A stretch of DNA of 15,556 nt from Muribaculaceae bacterium. Lineage in GTDB: Bacteria; Bacteroidota; Bacteroidia; Bacteroidales; Muribaculaceae. Under the pieces are notes generated by a model. That model had not been told where the DNA came from. It made no database searches and worked only from the letters and a program-made list of their open reading frames with translations. Numbering within the stretch: the first letter of the stretch is position 1; every line of letters begins with the position of its first letter. A program made the position numbers and the translations under genes. The DNA lies in contig CADFRV010000027.1 in NCBI GenBank assembly GCA_902836725.1, positions 1 to 15,556 of the forward strand, given 5' to 3'. Positions 1 to 7,086 of this stretch are shown piece after piece.

Positions 1-314
1 TGCGTGTCCCCACCCTCGACGTATCTGTTGTTGACCTCACCGTTAACCTCGCTAAGCCCGCTACCTACGCAGAAATCTGCGCAGCTATGAAAGAGGCTTC
101 TGAAGGCGAACTCAAAGGCATCCTCGGCTACACCGAAGACGCAGTTGTTTCAAGCGACTTCCTCGGCGACACCCGCACTTCTATCTTTGACGCCAAGGCT
201 GGTATCCAGCTCACCCCGACCTTCGTTAAGGTTGTCAGCTGGTACGACAATGAGATCGGCTACTCTAACAAAGTGCTCGACCTCATCGCCAAGATGGTTA
301 AGATCAACGGCTAA
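1..314 (+). CDS. gap: Glyceraldehyde-3-phosphate dehydrogenase, C-terminal part (5' end outside window)
   Basis: The reading frame enters from the left edge, with its first complete codon at base 3, and gives about 103 C-terminal residues. It begins RVPTLDVSVVDLTVNL, the conserved start of the second half of the GAPDH catalytic domain, and contains VSWYDNEIGYSNKVLDL near the end, the hallmark C-terminal segment of the family. The enzyme makes 1,3-bisphosphoglycerate from glyceraldehyde-3-phosphate with NAD and phosphate in cytosolic glycolysis. The catalytic cysteine and the NAD-binding Rossmann half lie upstream of the window. Codons are strongly biased toward a few choices (many CTC, GCT, AAG), unlike the later genes, which fits a highly expressed gene. 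TAA at 312-314 is followed by a strong terminator. The family is certain; that this is the main glycolytic copy is inference. Confidence 0.96.
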   Translation, partial: RVPTLDVSVVDLTVNLAKPATYAEICAAMKEASEGELKGILGYTEDAVVSSDFLGDTRTSIFDAKAGIQLTPTFVKVVSWYDNEIGYSNKVLDLIAKMVKING

Positions 315-345
315 TCACCTATCATATAGGAATTATCCATAAAAC

Positions 346-390
346 AAAGGCGCTGTGTCAGACCTCTGGCACGGCGCCTTTCCTTTTTTC
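346..390 (+). terminator. Rho-independent terminator of gap
   Basis: A 12-base-pair stem, AAAGGCGCTGTG (346-357) against CACGGCGCCTTT (370-381), pairs throughout with one G-U wobble. The loop is 12 bases and a T-rich run follows (384-389). It starts 31 bases after the gap stop codon. It separates gap from the rhamnosidase gene, which therefore needs its own promoter. Confidence 0.9.
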
Positions 391-444
391 CCCACACAAC
401 ATTGCGTATAAGCAGAATATATCCGCGAGTCGGGGGAATTTAAT

Positions 445-452
445 TATCTTTG
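445..452 (+). promoter_or_regulatory. Candidate Bacteroidota -7 box for the rhamnosidase gene
   Basis: TATCTTTG matches the Bacteroidota -7 consensus TAnnTTTG exactly. The identical octamer occurs ahead of two other genes here (9975-9982 on the minus strand, 10090-10097 on the plus strand). No TTTG stands at the expected -33 position (about 420-425), so the promoter is incomplete and may depend on an activator. Transcription would start near 459, giving a leader of roughly 58 bases. Confidence 0.6.
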
Positions 453-461
453 CATATGCGC

Positions 462-481
462 CCGGGGGAACTCGCCCCCGG
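462..481 (+). promoter_or_regulatory. GC-only hairpin in the rhamnosidase 5' leader
   Basis: CCGGGGG (462-468) and CCCCCGG (475-481) form a perfect 7-base-pair all-GC stem around a 6-base loop. It lies just downstream of the predicted transcription start and 35 bases before the ATG at 517. No T run follows, so it is not a terminator. It could influence mRNA stability or translation; that role is inference. Confidence 0.5.
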
Positions 482-516
482 CCGACTACCAAGTTTCCGA
501 TCTTAACCAATCTGTC

Positions 517-3378
517 ATGAACCGCCTCATAACCATCTGCCTTCTGCCCGCTATCGCACTGGGCGCTTTCTGCAAGGATGCAACTCCGACACCACACTTG
601 ATGGTATCGGGGCTGACATGCGAATATCTTACAGACCCACTGAGCGTGGAGGCGCGGCACCCGCGTCTGGCATGGAAAATCACCGACGACCGCCACTCAC
701 GCCACAACCTGACACAGACCGCATATCGCATCATCGTGGCCTCCTCCCCTGAGAAACTCCAAGCCGGCGAAGCCGACATATGGGACAGCGGCAAGATCGA
801 GTCGCCACAATCGGCACAGGTGGAATATAACGGAACCGATCCCGGGAGCCATACGCGCTGCTACTGGAAAGTGCGCGTGTGGAACAACCGTGGAGAGATG
901 TCAGACTGGAGCATACCTGCCATGTGGGGCACCGGCCTGAGACAATGGGAAGCCGGATGGATCGGCGACACTCCGGACACCGCCCTGCGCGAATATACCG
1001 GATATGTGGGCGCACACCATGCCGACAGCGATTTCGATACCTGGCGATGGGAAAATCCCCCGGTACTCCCCTCCCCCCTTCTGCGCAGACAGTTCTCCCT
1101 CCCCTCTGGTATAAAAAGAGCCACCCTCTACGCCTCTGCCATCGGGTATTACGAGATATGGATAAACGGCCATCGCATCGGCGACCGGCTGCAGGCGCCG
1201 GAATGGACCGACTATTCCGACCATGTGCAATACCAGACATACGACGTGACCACACACATAGCACAAGGGGGGAATGCGATATGCGCCACCCTCGCCGACG
1301 GATGGGCGCTGGGACGTCTGGCGGGAGTAAAATGGATGCGCAGTTTCCCCCACCGCGGTTTCTACGCACAGGACCGACGACTGATAGCACAGCTACACAT
1401 AGAACTTAACGACGGGAGCACCATAGTGATACCCACCGACAGCTCATGGAAGATAAACCGGGAGGGATATATATGCTGCGCCGACAACTTCGCCGGACAG
1501 ACAACCGACGCCACCATGATACCGCAGGGATGGCAGAGTGCGGGATTCGACGACTCCGACTGGAACCATGCATATGCCGACACTAGCGTCCACACCACAC
1601 TGGTGCCTCAGCCCAATGAGCCAATAAAGGCGCATGCCACCCTCAGTCCGGTAAGAATATGGAAGCGGGGAGACAAATTCATGATCGATTTCGGCCAGAA
1701 CATCGCAGGCCATTGCCTCCTCCACATAAAAGGGGAAAAAGGGGACACACTGACCCTGCGCCACGGGGAATGGCTAAACGACGACGGCTCGCTCTATACC
1801 CAGAGCCTCGGATATGCAAAAGCCACCGACCGGTTCATACTCTCGGGAGGTGACGACACATTTGAACCGACATTCACATACCACGGATTCCAGTATGCCG
1901 AACTGTCAGGAATGAAAGGTGAACTCCTTCCGGAGATGATCAGTGCAGTCGCCGTGTCATCATCCGTACCGCAGGCCGGGACATTCAGATGTTCCGACGG
2001 GAAGCTCAACAAACTTTTCGACAATATCATGTGGACCCAACGCAACAATATGTTCAGCGTGCTCACCGACAATCCGTCACGCGACGAACGCACCGGAGCC
2101 ATGGGCGACATACAGATATTCGCACAGACCGCCATCTTCAACAGCGGCATGGGAGCGTTCCTTACCAAATATCTTTACGACATGAAAGACACGGCACCCA
2201 ACGGCCAGTTCATGTCAATGATCCCGTCGCTGCGGCACAAGGGGTACTGGGATGGCTGGATAGGTGCACCAGGATGGTGCGAGGCCGCCTTCATAATCCC
2301 ATGGCGCATGTATGAGAACTACGGCGACATACGCGCCCTGGAAGTGCTGTACGACGAAATGAAAACCCACATCGACGCCACCGTGCGCGAGAATCCCGGC
2401 CTGATATGGAAAGTGCGCCATAACCACAACGGCGACTGGCTCAACGCCAACACCATCGCCTCTCCGCCCGATCCCGACTTCGACACCACCCGAGGCGCCA
2501 CTCCCGACGACCTGTTCGCCACAGCATTCCTCGCATACTCCACGCGGCTCCTCTCCGACATAGCCCGCGTGCTGCACCGCGGGGAGGACCAGGCAAAATA
2601 TGCCACCCTCGCAGACAGCATCACGGCAGAGTTTAACCGGGCATTCGTAAGCCCCGACGGAAAGGTGGAGGGTGACACACAGGGAGCATACTCCATATCG
2701 CTCTTCTACGACCTAATACCCGACGACATGCGCGAGAAAAGTTTCGCACATCTGCTCAGATGCATAGAGGAATATGACTACCGCATATCCACCGGCTTCA
2801 TTTCCACCCCGATGATGATGCAGCTGCTTGTGGATTTCGGGCGCGCCGACGTAGCCTACAGACTGCTGATGTCAACACGCTTCCCCTCGTGGCTGTATAT
2901 AGTGAACAACGGTGCCACCACAGTGTGGGAACGGTGGGACGCATGGATTCCGGGACACGGATTCCAGAACCCGGCCATGAATTCACTCGACCATGTGGCT
3001 TTCGGCGCCGTGGCGGAATGGATGTACCGCAATATCCTCGGGATAAATCCCGATCCCGACGCGCCCGGGTATGCCCATTTCACATTGCGGCCGCTTCCGG
3101 GAGGGGGGCTCACATGGGCGGAAGGGAGCTACGACTCCATCAAGGGGGAGATAAAATCATCATGGAAAAAGGAGAAAGGGCGCACCACCTACAGTTTCAC
3201 CATTCCGGCAAACACCAGTGCCACGGTTATCCTGCCCGATTGCACGCCTTCCGACGTAAGCTGCATGACACCGCTGTCGATCAGGTTGCCTGAATTCAAA
3301 AGCACCGGCGCCGGAAGCACCGCAGCCGAACTTGGATCAGGAGACTATACATTTGTCGTCGCCGGCGGCAAACGGTAG
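517..3378 (+). CDS. Secreted alpha-L-rhamnosidase, glycoside hydrolase family 78
   Basis: This 953-residue protein should release terminal alpha-L-rhamnose from glycans or glycosides by the inverting GH78 mechanism. A signal peptide covers about residues 1-19 (RLITICLLPAIALGAF), so it acts in the periplasm or outside the cell; there is no clear lipobox. Domains in order: Ig-like N-terminal domain (about 30-140), rhamnosidase N domain (about 188-250), a beta-sandwich holding DFGQNIAGH (about 385-490), the (alpha/alpha)6 catalytic domain (about 490-850) and a C-terminal beta-sandwich (about 850-935). The catalytic motif DNPSRDERTGAMGD places the likely general acid at Glu524, and WERWD places the likely general base at Glu805; His826 follows 21 residues later, the spacing known from SaRha78A. 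Odd point: Ala528 stands where family members usually have Trp (DERLGW). The length is normal for GH78. The gene is monocistronic with its own -7 box, and its stop codon is 2 bases from that of the convergent barrel gene. The natural substrate is unknown. Confidence 0.93.
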   Translation: MNRLITICLLPAIALGAFCKDATPTPHLMVSGLTCEYLTDPLSVEARHPRLAWKITDDRHSRHNLTQTAYRIIVASSPEKLQAGEADIWDSGKIESPQSAQVEYNGTDPGSHTRCYWKVRVWNNRGEMSDWSIPAMWGTGLRQWEAGWIGDTPDTALREYTGYVGAHHADSDFDTWRWENPPVLPSPLLRRQFSLPSGIKRATLYASAIGYYEIWINGHRIGDRLQAPEWTDYSDHVQYQTYDVTTHIAQGGNAICATLADGWALGRLAGVKWMRSFPHRGFYAQDRRLIAQLHIELNDGSTIVIPTDSSWKINREGYICCADNFAGQTTDATMIPQGWQSAGFDDSDWNHAYADTSVHTTLVPQPNEPIKAHATLSPVRIWKRGDKFMIDFGQNIAGHCLLHIKGEKGDTLTLRHGEWLNDDGSLYTQSLGYAKATDRFILSGGDDTFEPTFTYHGFQYAELSGMKGELLPEMISAVAVSSSVPQAGTFRCSDGKLNKLFDNIMWTQRNNMFSVLTDNPSRDERTGAMGDIQIFAQTAIFNSGMGAFLTKYLYDMKDTAPNGQFMSMIPSLRHKGYWDGWIGAPGWCEAAFIIPWRMYENYGDIRALEVLYDEMKTHIDATVRENPGLIWKVRHNHNGDWLNANTIASPPDPDFDTTRGATPDDLFATAFLAYSTRLLSDIARVLHRGEDQAKYATLADSITAEFNRAFVSPDGKVEGDTQGAYSISLFYDLIPDDMREKSFAHLLRCIEEYDYRISTGFISTPMMMQLLVDFGRADVAYRLLMSTRFPSWLYIVNNGATTVWERWDAWIPGHGFQNPAMNSLDHVAFGAVAEWMYRNILGINPDPDAPGYAHFTLRPLPGGGLTWAEGSYDSIKGEIKSSWKKEKGRTTYSFTIPANTSATVILPDCTPSDVSCMTPLSIRLPEFKSTGAGSTAAELGSGDYTFVVAGGKR

Positions 3379-3380
3379 GA

Positions 3381-5924
3381 TCATTTGCCTCCCCCGCGCC
3401 CCTGGCCCTGGAGGTCGTCGTTGCTTATGGAGGCCGAGGTCTTCTTCACCTGAGCGTTCAGCGAGCCGAAACGGAAATTGAAGCTGATCCCCACATACCT
3501 GCCCGAGCGGTTGATCGTCTCCGAGTGGGTTGTGTACTGCGGGTTATACGTATGATAGTCGGTGTGTATGCTGTTGGGGCCAAAAGGTCTGTTGACGTTC
3601 AGCCTCACAGTAAGCCTGTCGTCTTTCAGGAACTTACGCACAAGCGAGATATTATAGCCGGGAACACCGGGATCCTGGTATGAATACACGTCGCTCAGAC
3701 CTCCGCTCCACCAGTATCCGCTCACCGACAGCTCGAGTTTCCAGGGCAGGTCGCGGCTTATGCGTGTCCACGGATTCACAGCCCAGCGCGCACGCGACCT
3801 CTCCATCTGTCTCCCCGCCTCGTCAAGCTCCACCGGTTGACGGATATAGGTATATCCTCCCCAGAGATTGAACATCCATCGTGTCTTGCTGTCAATGCTC
3901 CACTGGAAATAGACCGACATGTTCATGCTCCGCATCTTGCCTATGTTGGCATAGGTGCTTACCACGCGCTCCTGATCATCTATCCAGCGTACATTCTGGA
4001 GCGAATTGTCAACCAGGGTGCCACCCAGATTGAAATCGAGATTGAACTTGTTTTTGATCAGCGAGTAATTGAACGAAAGATTGTTGTATACCACACTTCC
4101 CAGATCGGGATTGCCATAGCTCACCGATGTCGGTGTCTCCGAGCGCGAGGGATCGAGGAAATTGATACCCGGGCGCCGGATATTGCGGCTGAAACTCATC
4201 TTCAGGCCATTGGCATCGTTGATGTTCCACGACACGGCCACATTAGGCACAAGATCGTTGAGGTGCGAAGAGAAATCGGGGCGGTTCTCAGCCTGCTTCC
4301 TGAAGTGAGCGCTGAGATATGAATATTCATATCTGAGACCTGCGCGGAAGTTCCATTTCCCCAGTACAAGGCGATAATCGGCATATGCGGCCGCTATGGT
4401 GGTGCGGTGTGTGAAATCGTCGTTGCTCCCCATATCGGCGCCGAAATATTCACGCGAACTTATGGCATGGTTGCTTCTGAACACCCCTTTGGCTCCTATG
4501 TCAAGTTTATGCTTGCTGCCGTAGGGACGGCTCCAGTCGGCCTGCACGGTCTGTTCTATGAAATCCTGCTTTGTGTCGAAACGGTGCCCCGTATACCCGA
4601 AACCGCAGTCGATCATGTCGTGATACTGTGTTTCGCTGTTGTTTTTGCCGCTGTTGGTGGATATGCGGTAACTGAGCGTGAGTGTCTCATTTTTCCTTCC
4701 GGTGGAACGCTGGTAATTGGCCGATCCGTCGAAATAGATATTCCTGTTGTTGCCTACAGGCCGTGAGGTGCTGTTGTAACCGTAGAGCAACGGGCGTGTG
4801 CCGTCTGCCCCGGCAGGGCCGAGCATGCGCACCGAACTTGCCGTCTCCTGGTCAAGCGGGCTCCAGAACCATCCGTTCGCCTCCACGGTAAACAGATTCA
4901 GCGTGTCAGGCTCCCAGCTGCTCTCGAAACCGACCCATCCGGAGTTCTGGGGGTACTGGGAGTATGTCTCCGCCTCATATCGGTTTCCGGTCTCCTTATA
5001 ATCCGTGTACTGGTTGGACCACGATTTGGAATCATTCCCTTTCGGCGTGCGGTTATATCCCCCGTTCACAGACATAGTCACCTTGTCAATCTGTGTGGAA
5101 AGCCACAGTGACGGACTGGGAATATAGGAATTGTTGTCGGCATACATGTTCACGGTTCCCACCACACCGTTGAGTGCCGTATCGGAATCAGTGACTATGT
5201 TGAGTATCGCCCCGACACCCTCGGCATCCTCACGCGCCCCGGGTTCCGTTATGACCTCAATCTTCTTTATTGACGATGCCGGTATGGCGGCAAAGATATC
5301 CTTTGCGTTTTTGGTGAAGGAATTGTTGGGGCGGCCGTTCTTGTAGATCTTGAAATCCGCAGATCCCTTGACCTTTATGTTTCCCTCCTCATCCACTGAC
5401 ACCAGAGGCACCTTGCGCAGGATCTCACGCAGCGTGGAGGTCTCTGCCTCTGGATCGGCCTTCACATCGTAACCAAGGCGGTCGATCTCACGCACCACAA
5501 GCGGCCTCTGCGCCACAACCTCCACCTGGCCAAGCTCCGTCACATTCTCATTGAGGACAAGGCGTCCCAGATCGGCGAGCGGCTCTGACGCACTTACCGC
5601 AAATGTTTTTTCAAACGGCTGTTTGCCTACAGAAGCCACCGAGAGGCGGTATTCACCCGCCGAGGGGAGTGTCTGGCTGATCAATCCATTCTCGTCTGTC
5701 GTGCCGAGCACCACCGGCTTCACACTGTCGGCTGCGGAGAATATCCTTAAGGTGGCGTACACCTCGGCCACGCCGGCGGAGTCCACCACCTCCCCCTTGA
5801 CCTGATACTTCGCAGCAGCGCACATTCCCGCCGGCGCCATGACCAGGGCAGCAAGCATTATTGTCAGAAATCCCATCGCTTTGGCCGATACCGAGAATGT
5901 ATTTGATTGACCAATAATTTTCAT
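3381..5924 (-). CDS. TonB-dependent-receptor-like outer-membrane beta-barrel protein (OMP_b-brl_3 type)
   Basis: An outer-membrane protein of 847 residues from the start chosen here. The signal peptide (hydrophobic core GFLTIMLAALVMAPAG) leads into a carboxypeptidase-regulatory-like beta-sandwich (VKGEVVDSAGVAEVYATLR onward). Next comes a plug-like domain, with LREILRKVPLVSVDEEGNI, a KIYKNGRPN stretch and GVGAILNIVT, and then a long beta-barrel with many aromatic strands. The tail after the barrel (SISNDD, then a Gly-rich end) matches my memory of the OMP_b-brl_3 family. Such proteins are thought to import or bind ligands with TonB energy; the ligand cannot be read here. No SusD partner is adjacent, so it is not a classical SusC. 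The frame allows an earlier ATG at 5960, but I chose 5924 because it follows an AT-rich leader typical of Bacteroidota and gives a compact signal peptide. A near-perfect promoter lies at 5983-6014. No terminator separates it from the convergent rhamnosidase gene. Confidence 0.87.
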   Translation of the reverse strand: MKIIGQSNTFSVSAKAMGFLTIMLAALVMAPAGMCAAAKYQVKGEVVDSAGVAEVYATLRIFSAADSVKPVVLGTTDENGLISQTLPSAGEYRLSVASVGKQPFEKTFAVSASEPLADLGRLVLNENVTELGQVEVVAQRPLVVREIDRLGYDVKADPEAETSTLREILRKVPLVSVDEEGNIKVKGSADFKIYKNGRPNNSFTKNAKDIFAAIPASSIKKIEVITEPGAREDAEGVGAILNIVTDSDTALNGVVGTVNMYADNNSYIPSPSLWLSTQIDKVTMSVNGGYNRTPKGNDSKSWSNQYTDYKETGNRYEAETYSQYPQNSGWVGFESSWEPDTLNLFTVEANGWFWSPLDQETASSVRMLGPAGADGTRPLLYGYNSTSRPVGNNRNIYFDGSANYQRSTGRKNETLTLSYRISTNSGKNNSETQYHDMIDCGFGYTGHRFDTKQDFIEQTVQADWSRPYGSKHKLDIGAKGVFRSNHAISSREYFGADMGSNDDFTHRTTIAAAYADYRLVLGKWNFRAGLRYEYSYLSAHFRKQAENRPDFSSHLNDLVPNVAVSWNINDANGLKMSFSRNIRRPGINFLDPSRSETPTSVSYGNPDLGSVVYNNLSFNYSLIKNKFNLDFNLGGTLVDNSLQNVRWIDDQERVVSTYANIGKMRSMNMSVYFQWSIDSKTRWMFNLWGGYTYIRQPVELDEAGRQMERSRARWAVNPWTRISRDLPWKLELSVSGYWWSGGLSDVYSYQDPGVPGYNISLVRKFLKDDRLTVRLNVNRPFGPNSIHTDYHTYNPQYTTHSETINRSGRYVGISFNFRFGSLNAQVKKTSASISNDDLQGQGRGGGK

Positions 5925-5982
5925 AAGAGAAACGGTTTTAAAGTTTTTACAGATCCGCATGCCGCAGATTCCGATGACGCCG

Positions 5983-6014
5983 CAAATTTAAACTATAAAT
6001 TTCGTCAGAGCAAA
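5983..6014 (-). promoter_or_regulatory. Bacteroidota promoter for the barrel gene
   Basis: Read on the minus strand, TTTG (6011-6014), 20 bases, then TAAATTTG (5983-5990) matches the TTTG-N19-21-TAnnTTTG consensus exactly. Transcription would start near 5976, giving a leader of about 50 bases to the ATG at 5924. Confidence 0.75.
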
Positions 6015-6039
6015 ATTTACACTAAATTTTTCGTTGAGG

Positions 6040-6069
6040 AATATGTTATTTAACATTTCTGAACATATT
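6040..6069. promoter_or_regulatory. Candidate operator: nested AACAT/ATGTT inverted repeats
   Basis: AATATGTT (6040-6047) and AACATATT (6062-6069) are a perfect 8-base inverted repeat. Nested inside is a second perfect palindrome, ATGTTA-TT-TAACAT (6043-6056), so the half-site ATGTT/AACAT occurs three times in 30 bases. It lies about 64 to 93 bases upstream of the predicted barrel-gene start, a usual place for an activator site. The regulator is unknown, and AT-rich DNA yields some such repeats by chance. Confidence 0.45.
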
Positions 6070-6188
6070 AAGATTTTTTACAGCGATGCCCCGCAAGATA
6101 AAAGGCATATTATTTTCAACTAATTGTCTGAAAAATCTATTATCCCAGGAAATCTTTCCGGCTAATGATTAAAAAAGTGGAGAAAATG

Positions 6189-6220
6189 TTTGCTTTAATG
6201 AACTTTATACGCTTTCTTTG
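6189..6220 (+). promoter_or_regulatory. Candidate promoter for the DJ-1 gene
   Basis: TTTG (6189-6192), 20 bases, then TTTCTTTG (6213-6220) matches the Bacteroidota pattern with one mismatch in the -7 box (T for A at its second base). A start near 6227 would leave an unusually long leader of about 150 bases. Confidence 0.5.
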
Positions 6221-6237
6221 CGTTTAACATTCCGACG

Positions 6238-6252
6238 GATTGAATATCAATC
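6238..6252. promoter_or_regulatory. Palindrome just after the DJ-1 transcription start
   Basis: GATTGA-ATA-TCAATC has perfect 6-base arms around 3 bases. It begins about 11 bases after the predicted start, where a bound repressor would block transcription. Function is inferred from symmetry and place only. Confidence 0.35.
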
Positions 6253-6380
6253 ATCACAAATCATATAATCATATCTTACCAACCACATTTTAAATAAAAA
6301 CCCAAAGCAAGAGACCTAAAAAGCAGTCTCACTATTCAGAGTTACGAACCGACCTACAAACCTGACAAACCTCAATCGAC

Positions 6381-6953
6381 ATGAACACTTCTTATATTTT
6401 CCTGGCAGCGGGCTTTGAAGAGATAGAAGCCCTCACGGTATTGGACGTAATGCGCCGCGCAGGCATGGATGTCAAAACCGTTTCGATCACCTCTGAACAC
6501 AATGTCACCGGAGCACACGGCATCCCAGTAAAGGCCGACCTTCTTTACCACGAAGTCGATTTCATCACTCCGGAATGGCTCATCATACCCGGCGGAATGC
6601 CCGGTGCCGAGAATCTCTCGAAGTTCGGCCCGCTGAACACATTGCTGATAAACCAGGCACAGTCAGGCAAGATTGCCGCCATATGTGCCGCCCCTGCCGT
6701 GGTGCTCGCACCGCTCGGGATCCTCGACGGCAAGGAAGCCACCTGCTATCCCGGCTTTGAGGACAGAATGACTGATGCCGTGCGCCGCGACGCGCCCGTC
6801 ATCGCCCTTGACAGACTGATCACGGCAAACGGACCCTCATCGGCGCTCCGTTTCGCACTCGCTATCGTAGCCAATTCAATGGGCGAAAGCGTTGCGCAGG
6901 AGGTTGGCTCAGGGATGCTCTTCTACCCCAAAAACGTCAATTTCTATTTTTGA
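6381..6953 (+). CDS. DJ-1/PfpI family protein (YajL-like)
   Basis: A 190-residue cytosolic protein of the DJ-1 branch of the PfpI superfamily, at full family length. The nucleophile elbow is IAAICAAPAVV with Cys102 (equivalent to Cys106 of human DJ-1). The partner acid is Glu16 in FEEIEAL (Glu18 of DJ-1). IIPGGMPGAENL and ITANGPSSALRFALAI are the usual flanking motifs. Where human DJ-1 has His126 (THP) this protein has Tyr (CYP), a form I recall as common in bacterial relatives. Reported activities of the family include glyoxalase III and oxidative or carbonyl stress protection, and a protein deglycase role is disputed; which one applies here cannot be read. It has its own promoter region and terminator, so it is probably monocistronic. 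I chose ATG 6381 because it directly precedes the first beta-strand of the fold. Confidence 0.93.
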   Translation: MNTSYIFLAAGFEEIEALTVLDVMRRAGMDVKTVSITSEHNVTGAHGIPVKADLLYHEVDFITPEWLIIPGGMPGAENLSKFGPLNTLLINQAQSGKIAAICAAPAVVLAPLGILDGKEATCYPGFEDRMTDAVRRDAPVIALDRLITANGPSSALRFALAIVANSMGESVAQEVGSGMLFYPKNVNFYF

Positions 6954-6988
6954 CCCCCATATAAGCATTAAGTAACAGACATACATAC

Positions 6989-7032
6989 AACGGCGATGCA
7001 TACCCACCGATTGGGTGCATCGCCGTTTTTTA
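6989..7032 (+). terminator. Rho-independent terminator of the DJ-1 gene, possibly bidirectional
   Basis: AACGGCGATGCA (6989-7000) pairs perfectly with TGCATCGCCGTT (7016-7027). The stem continues through a 2-base TA bulge with CCCA/TGGG, and T residues follow to 7031. It starts 36 bases after the DJ-1 stop. Read on the minus strand, it lies about 55 bases after the lptD stop but has only a weak T tract, so its role for lptD is less certain. Confidence 0.88.
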
Positions 7033-7086
7033 CATTGTTATGCCTCTTATGCCTCGCGCGGCGCTAAATGCGGACTTAGAGGGTGT

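Larger units (their letters stand above)
5925..6380. other. AT-rich divergent control region without genes
   Basis: These 456 bases lie between the divergently transcribed barrel gene and the DJ-1 gene. I see no convincing coding frame. The region is far richer in A and T than the flanking genes. It holds a promoter facing each way (5983-6014 minus, 6189-6220 plus), a cluster of AACAT/ATGTT inverted repeats (6040-6069) and a second palindrome (6238-6252). A short GAGAC/GTCTC stem (6311-6315 with 6326-6330) sits in the DJ-1 leader. From 6070 to 6188 I see only AT-rich sequence. Confidence 0.7.

Noticed and set aside
731..1390. A 219-codon minus-strand frame inside the rhamnosidase gene
   Set aside because: It lies wholly inside a clear GH78 gene, and its product is full of Arg, Cys and Ser with no domain. 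It is a codon-bias shadow.
3837..4322. A 161-codon plus-strand frame opposite the barrel gene
   Set aside because: It is antisense to beta-strands of the barrel, and its Ile/Ala/His/Glu-rich product has no recognised family.
517..5924. Reading the GH78 and TonB-type genes as a polysaccharide utilisation locus
   Set aside because: There is no SusD, no SusC-type receptor and no hybrid two-component or ECF regulator in the window. The genes are convergent rather than co-transcribed, so only a loose link can be proposed.
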